Assembly (NCBI GenBank): GCA_021229015.1
Contig: CM037780.1
Span: 61,499,323-61,563,322, forward strand
Source of the DNA: Solen grandis
Lineage: Eukaryota; Mollusca; Bivalvia; Adapedonta; Solenidae
DNA length: 64,000 nt
Reading direction: 5' to 3'
Part shown: positions 8,230 through 19,684 of the stretch, in pieces
Numbering within the stretch: position 1 is the stretch's first letter
How the letters are laid out: every line of letters begins with the position of its first letter
Program-made: the position numbers and the translations under genes
The notes under the pieces: model-generated
The model's input: only the letters and a program-made list of their open reading frames with translations
What the model was told of the DNA's origin: nothing
Database searches by the model: none

Positions 8230-11200
8230 GTAAATCATCTTTCTAATGCGACCCTGATCTTGCCTTATCAATTAATACACCATGTTGTTTAGCAACTAAA
8301 CGCCTTTCTTTTACGCTCTGTTCTAACTTTTCTATTATTCAGTGTTACTAGAGTCAACATGTTAAACATTCATATTATTATGTAGCAGTCAATATTTCGA
8401 ATGGTTTAAGATCACTCGCCATTCTTATACCCTAAATAGAATGTTATTATGCGTATTATTTATGCAAAATTTAAGAAATAATCTTTGAAAATACCATGTG
8501 TTCCAAAACATATTATATAAACTCGGAAAACAAAATCATGACAGTATGTTTAGTATTCTTATATACATTTAAAAAAATAATAAAAAAATAAAAAAATAAT
8601 AATAATAAAAAGGTTTAACGTGCCTTCCAAGCTTTATCATCATTAGTAATTTAAATAATCATTTACTAATATATTAAGTTAGTCGGTTAGAATCCACCAT
8701 AAAGCGTTTATCATTTACTAATATATGTAAATCAACTTATATTAATAATTTATTGATTTGATTACTAATTCATTAACTTGATTATTACTTCATTACCTTG
8801 TAAACCCTAGCTTGAATTAATTGATTGATTAACTTGATGACTAAAGGATTAACCTGTAAGGGTTAACTGATATAACAAAGTGATTATAAGTGTCTCAATT
8901 TGATATAGAATGATTTACTTTGAAGTCATTTTCAATCGAATAAAATATTAGGCGTTTCTTTTTCAAAACTACAAAAAAAATAGTGTGCATAGTGTGACCG
9001 AGTGCCTTAAGACAAACTTGTTGATCGTCAGCTTATTTTCCGCCAAACATCAAATTTAATAGCAAAGTCTTTATTAATCAAAACTAATTGTAGATTCCAT
9101 TTTGTTTTCAAGCAGTTGAATTTCAGTCAAGTTTCGAAGTATTTATATTCGTGTATTTATGTGAAGGGAGAACATTAAAAACATCTGATATAATACAATT
9201 AAGAAAGATATATACCGCCTTGTATTACCGGCTAGATATGGTTCGAAACACGGACTTATGGTGCGGTCAGAATGGATAATAATTAATAGGAAAATGGCAT
9301 AATTTGCCCGAATTCTTGGATATGTTCATTCCACTAAATCGCGATTTTAAATATCAATTCAAAGGCAAATACAACCATTGGACATAAGGGAGAAATGGTT
9401 ACAAATTCACACCTGAATGCACCAAGTCCACGAATGTATATACATGTATTAGCCTTATAATCCTGCCAGGCGTGACAGGGCAATATGCATTACTGTTGAT
9501 GATGTAGGCATGGAATAAGGTGATATCGTAACCAAGTGAACATGATTCGAAAAGCTATCGATTGATACCAGTCCTGAAGCATTAGGGTCAATATTATCTA
9601 AATGGCAGCCTCCGAAAATCTCTTTTCTGTGTCTAGTCGCTGACGGGGTTGCCCTGGGGAAGCTGGACAACACGGCACTGGACGAGGCATCAGGTCTGTG
9701 CGAGGGCAGGCTACATCCGGGAATCTTGTATTCCCTGAACGACCACGGTGGTAAACCACGACTGTATGCGGTTAATGCCACAACTGCACAGGTCAGGACG
9801 AAATATTTAATAATTTCTTGCATATTATATTACATAATTTATTACTAACAATTGCCATTGTTTCTGCCAAAAATACTGTTGTATTATCTTGTTTTTAATT
9901 GTATTTAAACCCAGTGAACATCTGTGTGAGTGTGTGTGTGTGTGTTGGGATTATTTTGTTGTTGTTTCGGCGTTTCATCTTTTTGTGCATATTTATTAAT
10001 TTTACGCACTAGATTTAGATTGCGATTAAAATTTTCGGTCATCAAGGCCACTACAAACCGTATGAGCTGTCCGTCGGTAATTTGCCATACGATTCCTTTT
10101 TATACTCTATAGACACGCCCAAATGTAACCACCCGGTCAATATGTATGAGTCTTTCTGTTTATTATCATTGGTTCGTTCGTTCAAAAATATTGCTTGATT
10201 GAATTTACGAGGGGTTATCCAAAACTACGTTGGACTTTTTTATGTGGATCTTTTTAACGAATTTATACGCAGTAGGCGGCGCAACCTAAAAATCAAAACC
10301 AAAATTCTATTCAAACTCAGTATAGAAATTAATTTTGGTGATAAAATTCCGCGAAACGACATCAGTTTATTCAATTACGTCAAGTTTTTCAGTTGCATTT
10401 TTTTTTGGGGGGGGGGGGTCATTTTCATGAATAAACGACAAAACCATGCGATAACAATAATACGGTAGAGTAAAAACGTATGAAAATGACGGACGCGGCG
10501 AAAATTGAAAATCTCGCAAATGTCGAGTTATGCCATAATCTCGGCATGACACTAATTCAAACACTTGAAAAAATGAGACAAGCCAACCAACCCAAATAAA
10601 CAGTTTCACGATATTTCGTATTAAAATGACACAGTAGATTCACCAGGGGCGAGAAGATCTGCAAGTAGACACAGGGCGAGTCCGGGGGATGATAATCCAC
10701 GCAAAGTTAATTTACGACGCCAAGCCGTGCCGCAACATGGATAGAGGTGATCCCGTCTGTGCGTTGAACAAGAGGAGACCTGGACTTCCAATCAGCCACT
10801 TTTTACTTCACGAGGACAACTCACCTTCGCACATATGTGTGCCTCGAGCTACCTCTGATAGAGATAGTATTCCATCCTCCGTATTACCCGGACCTTGCTC
10901 CTATGGACTTCGCTATATTCTCGGGTATTTTATTTCAATCATACAAGTGTAAATTATCATTATTAATAATGAAAAATACACAACTGCAATAATAATAATA
11001 ATATCAATAATAGTTATTATAATGAGTAATAATAAAATAATTATATAATTTCGACTGAGAGTTGAAGGGCGAGTCGCGGAGTAGACGGTTTGAATCAGTG
11101 ACTGAATTGATCAACAGTTCACAACTGATTCTTTCGGGTTTTGGCGGGATGTTGTTTTGTTCGTAAACGTGTACGAGCACTTGGTTCACCGCCACAAGCT

Positions 11201-14200
11201 ATGTATTGAAGCTAGTAGTGATTATTTTGAAAAACAGTAAATAACGCGAGGGTGTCTTACTGTTATTTTTGACGTTATTAATTTTGAATAAAAAAGTTAA
11301 CGTTGACGTTGTATTTGTAAACTGCGGCAGGAGCACGATGTGTTAAACCGTATATTTTTAATATATATGAGGACATATTCACGAGATTTTCAGAGTTGTT
11401 TGATTATATGTTCCAAAACAACATATCAAATTTTCAGGCGGATATTCCGAAAGGTTTTTATTCTACATAAAAAGTCCACGTATTTTTGAATACCCCCCCG
11501 TTTATGAGATTAAGCCTTTTATTTATAGTGTTTTTAGTTCTGTTAGTTTTCATAAGAATTATATTCATTAAAAATACACAATAACCGTAGGATTTCAAGT
11601 TTTGACCATATTTGAAAAAATTACCAGAGAAGAAACTCACATAGACCGAAATGAGGAACTACGAGCCACTCCAGTTTCATCCTTCGGTCTGTGTATGACA
11701 TGTTTAATCTACAAAGCTGGGAACTGACAGAAACTCAAAGTGCCAATTGTGCGGGAGAGATAAACTCATCCTTCGGTCTGTGTATGACATGAGAGGAAGT
11801 GAATTCAATCACCTCGTCTAGTGCCAATCTTCTGCAAGACTCCAAGAACCGATGGATGTGGTTTGACCTAGGAAGAAACTAAGAGGAAGTGGCCTATACA
11901 AATTTCAGACCTGGTACAGTGCTTTGGTCGCTGATATTGGTTGAGCTCACTGTACACACGAGCTAAGAGAACTTGCCAACATTGGTAGACAGATCTGGAA
12001 GACATGGCATAATGTTGCTATGGGCTCTGACAGTCTGTATGGAGAATACTACTAGAGTTACGCAACAAGGAAAGAGTCAGACAGACTGCAGTCCAAGCTT
12101 TAGGAAAGACAGCTGAACGAGGATACAGTTAGCTCTGGTTACGCCAAAATAAACCAACTTGGCAGCCATCGTAGACGAGTAGTGATTGGCCATCATTACT
12201 TGTCCCGCCACTCCGAGTATGTACCAAACGTAAGGGAGCGAATCATCTGTTGGCTGGTGGAGCTTGGCTGATGACGTTTACGTTCAGCAGTTTAAATGTA
12301 TTCATCACAAATGCATGTAATCCCTAAAAGAAATATGAAAAGATTACAAACTAAACACACATTTACACCTTTGATACCTTTTTGAAATTTCATTTTGCAT
12401 TTCAGTCGGTAATCTTTCATAACTATCATTTTATCCTGGGATTGGTGCTTAATATTCAGGTTTCTATGAAACGTCTTGAGTTAAAATTAGTGCAAATCAC
12501 CAGAATTCTTCACCAGAAAAAGCACCTTTTAGTAGTAACTATTAATGATTCATACACCTTGCATTATTATTCTTCGTCCCAGGTTGTGTCTGTCCTTGAC
12601 GTTACCGGGGCAACAAACAACGACTGGGAAGATACAGCTTGTGGTGTGTGTAAAGGTCACCCGAATGACTTCTGTGTATATATAGGTAAAACAACTTTTC
12701 ACGACATTTCTTTATTGTATATATATTTTTTCTGAGTTAAAACTTTCATCATAATCGTTGATATAAGGTTTCCGTTTGCGTTAAAGATAAGTGGATGGAC
12801 CCATATATATCAAACAACTAGAAACCACTGGAAATTGTAACGGAGAGACTTCCATTAGAATGATAAGAGGACAACGCTAAGGATCTCAATAAATAATACA
12901 TGATATGAAATGTTTTTTCCTATGACCAGCCGACACCGGTGACGGTGGTGCGGGTCCAGTCAACACCATCTACCGTGTCCAGGAACCAGCCATTCTGTCG
13001 GCCACTGGCTCCGTCCCTCTAGACGCTACACTGACCTTCAGGTATTTACAAAATAAGAAAAAACTGAACATAAAATTCTAGTAAGGTGACCCCCTCATTT
13101 GTCTCTGAACCACATTGTTTAACGAAATAATAAAAGTTCGTAGAATGTCTACCACGAAACTATTTAACTTTTAGATAATATTAATATTGCATTTCTCCTA
13201 AATATATCTTTTATAAAATAATAATTGGGCATGTGAAGAGGTTGCAACTGCCATCTTCCATAGTTCTGTTTATAATTAATGTGTCCGACATTGATTCTGC
13301 GATGAACTTGTGAGGTTCTTAAACTGTTGGGTTTTCTTTTATGATGTATGCTCGTATTGACTAATTTTGTTGCGGCTCGCCCTCGGGCAACTGGATGTAT
13401 TGCAGGATTTTTGTATAAGAAACCATGAACACAGATTCCGCTTACACTTACACTTCGCGAGTATGGTTCTTGATTTCTACTAAGATAATATATACTCGCG
13501 GGCTTAAAAACACCTCATGAATCAACATTCGTTGTTTTTTTCCCCCACATGTTGACACCTCCTTTAACATCACATTTCCTTTAGTGATGAATTACAAGTA
13601 GGACATGAAGAACATGTACCAATCTATTGCCGAAATATGCCTCATTACATTTCTAAATAATCTAAAACCGTTTGAAATAAACACTAAATAAAATATTTGA
13701 CTTTTTTTTCAAGGCGAGTTGTCCTTTAAAGTCTTTGTGTATACAACCATGAAAGAGACCAGACATTGTCGATTTCTTTCCTGTTTTCTATATGACTTGG
13801 TAATCTCATAAAGGCCATTCAAGATCAGTGTTTTAAAAGCAGTTTAGTCATCGCACACCTCTTGAGGCTATTTATAGTATTCTTTCGTCAAACAGCTGGT
13901 CCGAACCTGACTGCGAAACGCTGATGGTGGACCCATCGGGAGAACTCTACGTCATCTCTAAAGTAGACGGAGGGCGTGGCCTGATTTCGCACGTGCCGAG
14001 CAGTGGATGGAACAGTGGGCAGAGAGTTGCCCTTCATGGCCACGCCCGCCTGGATGTGCATACCACTCACAATGACCCTCTTGGAGGAGATATCTCACCA
14101 GATGGGACAGAGATTCTGATCAAACTTAGAGAGAAGGTGCTGCATTATAATATGAATGGAAGTAGCGACTATGTTGGTAGGTGTTAAATTTTATATAGAT

Positions 14201-16995
14201 CTCCCTTTATTTCATGACATTACATGCATATACCAGAGTGATATTCTGAGATTTATAGGATCATAATATTAAAAGAAGATTAAAAAAATAATAAGAAGAA
14301 ACGGAGTAAAAACAATAAGTCTCCAAACTTCGTTTGGGAGACTTAAAAATATCATAAATGTATTAAGTTTATTTGCATAAATGTAAAGAATCTGATTTTC
14401 AAGAATGGGAAATGATGATATGATAATAATAGTAATATGGTTTGTCTTCATATTCTTTCCGTATTAAGATACACTTCGTTTACAATTCAGATCTCTTTAT
14501 GACTGCACACATTTATTAGAGTTTCTCCTTTTCATTCAAGACGTCTCCTTAAAATGCCGTGAAAACTATATTTATGGATACAGAGTTTTCCTTGTGTTTT
14601 CCATGCATTCCATTCCACTCAAACACAGATGAAAGAATGAAGACTAGACAAATAGTTAGCAGTTGTTTCGATTTTTATTTACAAGTAGGATACATTAAAA
14701 TGAAATCTTTCTAACGGCAATGGTTCCGAAATTGTCGAAATATGATAGCAGGCAATGTCTTACTATCATAATCGATTACCCATGACAGTATACTTGAATG
14801 GCAAATAATGTTTAAAACCACTCGATATATCGCGCTTAAGTCATCCTCTTTTCGTTCGCCATATATCATGCAAGGATGCTGATGACACAAGACAATAACA
14901 ACTGAAAAGAAATAAATAACATTATTATTCATTGCCAAACAAAATCAGTGTGATGTGGTAATAAATAGTGATCATATCAAATATACGTCTGTTCGCTACT
15001 TCCTCAACCCGTCGTATGACTTTTTTGAGTCTAATGTTAACCGTTTTCCCGTATTGGTGAAGGTCAGAACCTTCCAGCTGACTTACAAATAGAATTTTGA
15101 TAACACACACACCACATATAAATATATATATATATATATAATACATTTTTTTACTGTATGCATATTACCATGTAGAGCATGTAGCGACTTCTTTCCTAAA
15201 CAAAGGCATACAAACAGTAATCAATGATAATTAAACAAACCAATACATTCGTATGAATAAACTGATTAAAAAACACTTTTCATATATCCTTTTTGTAAAA
15301 TATACATTTCTATGGACCTTCTTAAGATATCTGCATTTACACAATAAATACACATATCGAAAGAGCATATTCATCATGAAAGAAAACTAAGGTAAAAAAA
15401 GAAAAAAGAATCGTTCACATGCTCTTACCAAAATAGAGACTTGCTTTTAAACGTACAGAATCATGAAAGGATTAGATAAAAATCATACCGATACTTTATT
15501 CTTTCGTTGTGATTATACATCCCAATCCAACTTAAAAAAAATAATATTGACCAATAATCGATTCTTATCTCATTTTCGATTGATTAACAATTACTTAAAC
15601 AATCCAAAATAACTGTTAACGTTTTTTGTAAATTCAAAGAACACGTTTACATTAGAAGTTTTTATGATAGGTAAATGCTATGATTTGATATGTAATCATA
15701 GTTTGCAGCCATTGTATGTAAGAATCTCTAGTATATCTAAAAATATAGCAATAAATAACTTTCCAATTTATATCTGTGTTTTTATATATAGACTTCGTTT
15801 TGCTTTACTTGTCGGTTCCTCATTATTCCTAATTAAAAGAATATAGATAAATTTATTAATATCTAATTTTGTTAATATTTTGTTATATAACAATTACAAC
15901 AAGGATTCATATAGTATATACTGTTTTCATATTTTTAAAAGTATATTGTTTCTATTATGAATTTTTAATAGCATTTATTACAATAATACTTATAAAATCA
16001 TTATTTTTCCCTGTCACCCAATTTAAGATAATACAATAGTTACAAAATTGCCATTTGAAATTAGTATATCTTTTGCCATTCTTATTCCTCTATCATACAT
16101 TGGTGTATAAATACATAAGATTTTTCCCAGCCAGAAGTTGTGATTATAAAACAATGGCATGTGTAATATTTGTCATGTTGTTATACATAGTGCGTCAATA
16201 TATATACGTAAGCCTTTAAGACATCTATCCAAAACTTATTTTTTATCTTTCTGATAATGACAACAAAACATTTTTCCACAATTAAAAAGTTTGTCTATGT
16301 GAAATACAGATTTGATTAATCTATAACATTTACTGTCATAGTTACTGGTTAATTATTCAGCCATTTTATCTTTAAACTCAAGATATAGCTAGATATATCG
16401 GTCATCTTTAAACCCTTCTTCATAATGTTTATAAATACAGACTTTTTAATTTTAGCTTACCATTTTGCAAACAAATATTAAAATGCCACTATGCACGAGC
16501 AAATCGGAGTCTCGGTTAACATGATACAGTATCACAAAAATATATATATTGACACTCTAGACAGACCTATCAGGAATAGTGTACTGAAAAAAAAAAATCA
16601 CCTGGTATTTCGATTTGGACCTCAAAACGGGAATAACAACAGTGTTCTTTAAGCGGATAGTGACGTCATCGTATTCACGCGATGGTAAATCGTCGTAGTC
16701 ATCCGATCGTATGTCAAGTACCAAGGTCAACACCATTTAAATTATTTCTGTCATGGTTCCAAAGTGACGTACCTTTAGTTTTAAATAAAGTGACCAGAAA
16801 TACACATACTATTTCATTATTTTCAATTGTTCTGCAGATGTTCTGTCCGGACCACCAGTTGAGATGCCCTATATTGGATACCCAACAGAGAAACACGGAG
16901 AGTCCGTGGCCTTCCGACTTGACGGACAGGCCTACTACACTATGGCAGAGGGCGCCCACTCAACATTGTATAGATATGACGTCATGGTTTCATGA
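8148..16995 (+). CDS. Secreted propeller-like protein, whole gene (six exons)
   Basis: Join 8148-8229, 9637-9791, 12583-12685, 12930-13041, 13896-14176 and 16838-16995. The total is 891 bases, 296 residues plus stop. Every intron has GT/AG ends and phases run 1,0,1,2,1 without a break. The N-terminus is a classic signal peptide, so the product should be secreted. After it come LHPGILYSLNDHGGKPRLYA, then NNDWEDTACG, then YIADTGDGGAGPVNTIYRVQ. This order of motifs (Asn-Asp-x-Gly-Gly, Asp-Trp-Glu-Asp, Gly-Asp-x-Gly-Asp, Tyr-Arg) recalls an uncharacterised secreted beta-propeller-like family common in bacteria and also present in molluscs. I know of no established reaction. Its last exon has a ruined duplicate at 20975. 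Gene structure is firm; function is open. Confidence 0.85.
8230..9636 (+). other. Intron 1 of the secreted-protein gene
   Basis: AT-rich, with an A/T-simple stretch near 8565-8615 and TTAATTGATTGATTAACTTG-type low-complexity DNA near 8740-8850. No inserted gene seen. The acceptor AG at 9635-9636 follows a CT-rich tract. Confidence 0.75.
9637..9791 (+). CDS. Secreted propeller-like protein, exon 2
   Basis: Completes the split codon from exon 1 (phase 1) and reads through ALDEASGLCEGRLHPGILYS to LNDHGGKPRLYAVNATTAQ. It ends in phase 0 at CAG, followed by GT at 9792. The EASGL, HPG-x-L-Y and ND-x-GG-x-P-x-LY-A pattern marks the first blades of the family. The reverse-strand open frame at 9455-9823 over the same DNA is a shadow. 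Confidence 0.85.
10206..11290 (+). mobile_element. Degraded mariner element in intron 2
   Basis: Begins near TTTACGAGGGGTTATCCAAA, a mariner-type terminus that shares TTTACGAGGGG with the element at 47306. Transposase remnants in shifting frames include FLLHEDNSPSH near 10800, HPPYYPDLAPMDFAIFSGI near 10872-10928 (the family's catalytic HPPYSPDLAP region), a GRRFESVTELI-like part near 11075 and a C-terminus HRHKLCIEASSDYFEKQ ending at a stop near 11240. An AT-rich insertion interrupts it at about 10950-11040. It is inactive. The right terminus is not clear. Confidence 0.75.
10688..11240 (+). pseudogene. Mariner transposase pseudogene
   Basis: Catalytic-region and C-terminal segments of a mariner transposase, broken by frameshifts and an AT-rich insertion. 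The N-terminal helix-turn-helix part is not recognisable. No full-length product is possible. Confidence 0.7.
11641..12241 (+). repeat. Unidentified intronic segment with 26-bp direct repeat
   Basis: TCATCCTTCGGTCTGTGTATGACATG-type 26-bp copies lie at 11677-11702 and 11766-11791. The whole segment is less AT-rich than its surroundings and looks like a decayed coding element, with stops in every frame. I could not name a family. Confidence 0.5.
12583..12685 (+). CDS. Secreted propeller-like protein, exon 3
   Basis: Phase 0 start after AG at 12581-12582. It reads VVSVLDVTGATNNDWEDTAC, then GVCKGHPNDFCVYI, and ends with one base of a split codon before GT at 12686. The DWED motif is the most recognisable element of the family. 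Three cysteines here (C-x-x-C and a later C) could form disulfides in a secreted product. Confidence 0.85.
12930..13041 (+). CDS. Secreted propeller-like protein, exon 4
   Basis: Starts after AG at 12928-12929. It completes Ala and reads DTGDGGAGPVNTIYRVQEPA, then ILSATGSVPLDATLTF, ending in phase 2 before GT at 13042. DTGDG followed by a Tyr-Arg-Val strand parallels the bacterial pattern of Gly-Asp-Ile-Gly-Asp-Asn and a following Y-R strand. Confidence 0.85.
13042..13895 (+). other. Intron 4 of the secreted-protein gene
   Basis: AT-rich, no inserted gene recognised. The acceptor AG at 13894-13895 follows TTTCGTCAAAC. Confidence 0.7.
13896..14176 (+). CDS. Secreted propeller-like protein, exon 5
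   Basis: Largest exon. It completes a Ser codon and reads WSEPDCETLMVDPSGELYVI, SKVDGGRGLISHV, then later DISPDGTEILIKLREKVLHY, ending with one base before GT at 14177. The blade-like repeats (hydrophobic strand, D-P-S-G or S-P-D-G turn, then a new strand) support a propeller fold. The reverse frame 13888-14070 is a shadow. Confidence 0.87.
14177..16837 (+). other. Intron 5 of the secreted-protein gene
   Basis: 2.66 kb. Segments 14455-15030 and 16495-16837 recur at 18.6-21.0 kb as part of a segmental duplication. The middle, 15030-16495, is AT-rich with a (TA)n run near 15125-15142 and has no counterpart in the downstream copy. No gene recognised in it. Confidence 0.75.
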
Positions 16996-17160
16996 TTTGG
17001 CGTCACGAGCTATGGCGTAAAAATCGGAAGACCAGTGCATTACATCCGTTTTGAGTTTCTGTGTTTATAACACACTTATTTGATATTGCTGCAATAGGTT
17101 TTTACTGTGTATTTATGGTTTCATATACATCAAAATATAGGAATCGTCGTTTTTATGTAC
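14455..17160 (+). repeat. Segmental duplication, original copy A
   Basis: Shared with 18590-21160 in the same order and orientation. Matches include CATTCCATTCCACTCAAACA near 14605, GATGCTGATGACACAAGACA near 14877, the block with GACACTCTAGACAGACCTAT near 16549, TATTCACGCGATGGTAAATC near 16672, the start of exon 6, and TTACTGTGTATTTATGGTTT near 17101. It holds exon 6 intact, so it is taken as the parent copy. Confidence 0.85.
16838..16995 (+). CDS. Secreted propeller-like protein, exon 6 (terminal)
   Basis: Follows CTGCAG with AG at 16836-16837. It completes Asp and reads VLSGPPVEMPYIGYPTEKHG, then ESVAFRLDGQAYYTMAEGAH, STLYRYDVMVS, and TGA at 16993-16995. The GESVAF, then Y-TMAEG run matches the family's closing strand, in which a Gly-Glu-(Ser/Ala)-(Ile/Val) block is followed by T-x-(S/A)-EG. 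A natural stop right after the last strand indicates a complete gene. Confidence 0.87.
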
Positions 17161-17641
17161 ACCTTTTTATGGAGAGAGCCGAATCAAGATTTGGAACTTG
17201 TGGCCCGACCCATTTGCGTATTACTGTTTGGTTTTGTTTCATGTATGTTTGTCTATATGTTTTGGTACTTAAATAGATTAAAATTAAACTCGACATATTT
17301 ATTTGACATTGTCTACCAGGGGTTATCCATTATATTGTAAGTTAACTTAAGGATATAAACGACATTTACACTAACCACAAATACATCTCTGTGCCTCGAT
17401 AAAACATTTATATGCCACATGCAATGCAGGCGAAGATCCACTGGGGGACCCGGACCACGCCCCCTCCCGTCACTTCCTGGACTTGATAAATACGCTTTTC
17501 CTTGTTCAGACTCCGATGTGGCTTCAAGTCTGCTTTCAAATACTGAATATAGGGGCAAACTTAAGATTTTCATAAATATCTACCAGGCTTGAATTCCACC
17601 AACAATACTAAGCACGTAGTAATAAATGTACGTATTAGCTT
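16996..17641 (+). other. 3' region of the secreted-protein gene
   Basis: Probable 3' UTR and flank. A less AT-rich patch at 17428-17530, after an AG at 17427-17428, can be read as EDPLGDPDHAPSRHFLD and is unexplained. It could be an alternative exon or chance. Confidence 0.4.
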
Positions 17642-17644
17642 TTA

Positions 17645-17650
17645 AATAAA
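17645..17650 (+). terminator. Candidate poly-A signal
   Basis: AATAAA about 650 bases after the stop of the secreted-protein gene. It is the first canonical hexamer I noticed on this strand. AT-richness makes chance occurrence likely. Confidence 0.3.
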
Positions 17651-17651
17651 G

Positions 17652-18589
17652 TATAGAACACATTCCTGACTCTTAAGCTTGTTTTAAGAAATATTCAAGT
17701 CCCTTGCTTAGTTGATATCAATCAATACCTTAATAACTTAAAGTATTTTTGGAAAAAGAAGTTTTTATATAGAGAAAGAAACTATGAGGGTATACACCAA
17801 ATATAACGTAGCGTTTTATATGGTTTGTGGTTTACGAGCCAGGGCTAAAAACAAATAATGAGATATTTAACAGCATCCGCGCGATTTCATTTTCATGATT
17901 TTATCATCTGTATAATCTATATACATGCTATAAAATGATTTCTTGTTATTGCTAGATAACATTCGAGCATGACCCTTAAATAATCGGCTTAAAGCAGTTC
18001 TTGTTATTTGTACAATCCTGGTGACCTGGCATAACAGACGACTTAACACTTTGTTTGTGAACACTGATCACAAACTACTTTTATTCACTACTTAAAAAGT
18101 GTAATGTCAGCACTGATCCGGAATCATTTAATTAGTGACTTGAAACAACTATTTTCTGCCAAAGTTGAACTCTTATCAGCAGTTAATAATGACAGAAGAA
18201 GTGTATTTATCCAAATAACAAATATATGAGCAGCACATTATAACACTACCGCAGTAAATAATCAAAGGGCTGATAGCGCTGAGTGAACAGGATTTTGAAT
18301 GTGATGATGTCGCAATTATTTTGTATATTATAGTAAACTTAACAAACGACAATCAGATTTTCGATTCATTTCCTATATTTTGTTTAGGTAAATTGATAAT
18401 ATTCAGTAGTACAAAAATATTTTGAAATATAAATAAAACGCAATATTATTTAAGGAAAGAAATTGTTCAGTTAGACACGAGTACACAACCATCCCTTGTT
18501 ACGAGCTGCTTCCAAATTTCCTAGATAGCCTACAGACGGAAATATTGGGGCAGAAAATTTGATACGATATAATAATATATAATAACAAT
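17652..18589. other. Unannotated spacer
   Basis: AT-rich DNA between the gene and the duplicated block. No gene or repeat unit recognised. Confidence 0.4.
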
Positions 18590-19071
18590 ACGGTTTTGTC
18601 TTATTACCTTATAAAGACATACTTCATTTGCAATTCAGATATCTATATAATTGAACATATTTCTTACACTTTCTAAGTTTTATTCATGACGTCTTGTTAT
18701 AATGCTGTGAAAAACATGATTTACCCAGTTTTCCTCACGTGTCCTGCATTTCATTCCACACAATTACAAAGAAGGAATTAAGACAATGCGACATTATTTT
18801 ACAAATGAAATACATCAAATGAATCAATGATTCCAAAATTATCGTAAGTTGATGGCAGGCAAATTATCACTAACATAATAAATGAACCATGAGACATCTT
18901 GATGGTAGAGACTGTCCGGAATCACTACACCAGTCGCCCTGAAATCACCCTTATCAAACCTTTCGCCATAGTTTATACATGGATGCTGATGACACAAGAA
19001 CATAACAACTGAAAAGAAATAAAATTACTTTTCACTGCAAAACAGAATCAGGGTTGTATCTTAAACGAGGG

Positions 19072-19310
19072 GCCTCCGTGGCCGAGTTGGTAAAGTCGCT
19101 AACTTTAACACCCACTCAGCCCCTCACCGCGTGGGTTGGAATCCCGACATGGTCATTCGGATTTTCATGTGAGGAAGCCTTCCAGCTGGTCGGTGGTTCT
19201 ACCCGGTGCCTCAGTGCATTCGGGGTCTTCCTCCACCTGTAATAAGCTTGACGTCGTTATATCACTGAAATACTTTCGAATCGACGGTAAACTCAAATAG
19301 TCAGACAGTC
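19072..19310 (+). mobile_element. tRNA-derived SINE, copy 2 (inside duplication B)
   Basis: GGCCTCCGTGGCCGAGTTGG, then CTCACCGCGTGGGTTGGAAT (B box mutated from GGTTCGAAT), the CAGTGCATTCGGGGTCTTCC body, and a tail with ATATCACTGAAATACT and CGACGGTAAACT. The matching site in copy A (near 14955) has no SINE, so it inserted after the duplication. Confidence 0.85.
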
Positions 19311-19684
19311 ATTCTTATTAAATGATGACCATATCAAAATAGTCGCTCGCTGCTTTGTCACCCGTCGAGTGACAAATAGTTTGATGCTCTATAGCATAAG
19401 GAAATCGGAGACTCAGTAAACAATAGGAAAGGATATGGTACATGTATTAAAATAAATAAATATTTTGACACTCTAGACAGACATTTCAGGAATCATGTAC
19501 TGACGAACATGAAATCAGTGGTTATTTAAGTTGATATTGACGTCATTAATTGTATTCACGCGATGGTAAATCATCGTGGTCACTTGATCGTAGTCATAGG
19601 TAAAGCAACCATGAGTCAGAACGTCAAGCCATTTATTGTTTTGATTCCAAAGTGACCCACCTATAGTAAAGTGACAAAATTGAT

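Larger units (their letters stand above)
9792..12582 (+). other. Intron 2 of the secreted-protein gene
   Basis: The longest intron, 2.8 kb. It holds a TG microsatellite near 9926-9945, a degraded mariner element (about 10206-11290) and an unidentified stretch with a 26-bp direct repeat (11677-11791). The acceptor is at 12581-12582. Confidence 0.75.

Noticed and set aside
9455..9823. Reverse-strand 122-codon frame
   Set aside because: Shadow of exon 2 of the forward secreted-protein gene.
16682..17020. Forward 112-codon frame over exon 6
   Set aside because: Different frame from the spliced exon; the spliced frame continues the protein and has the conserved closing strand.
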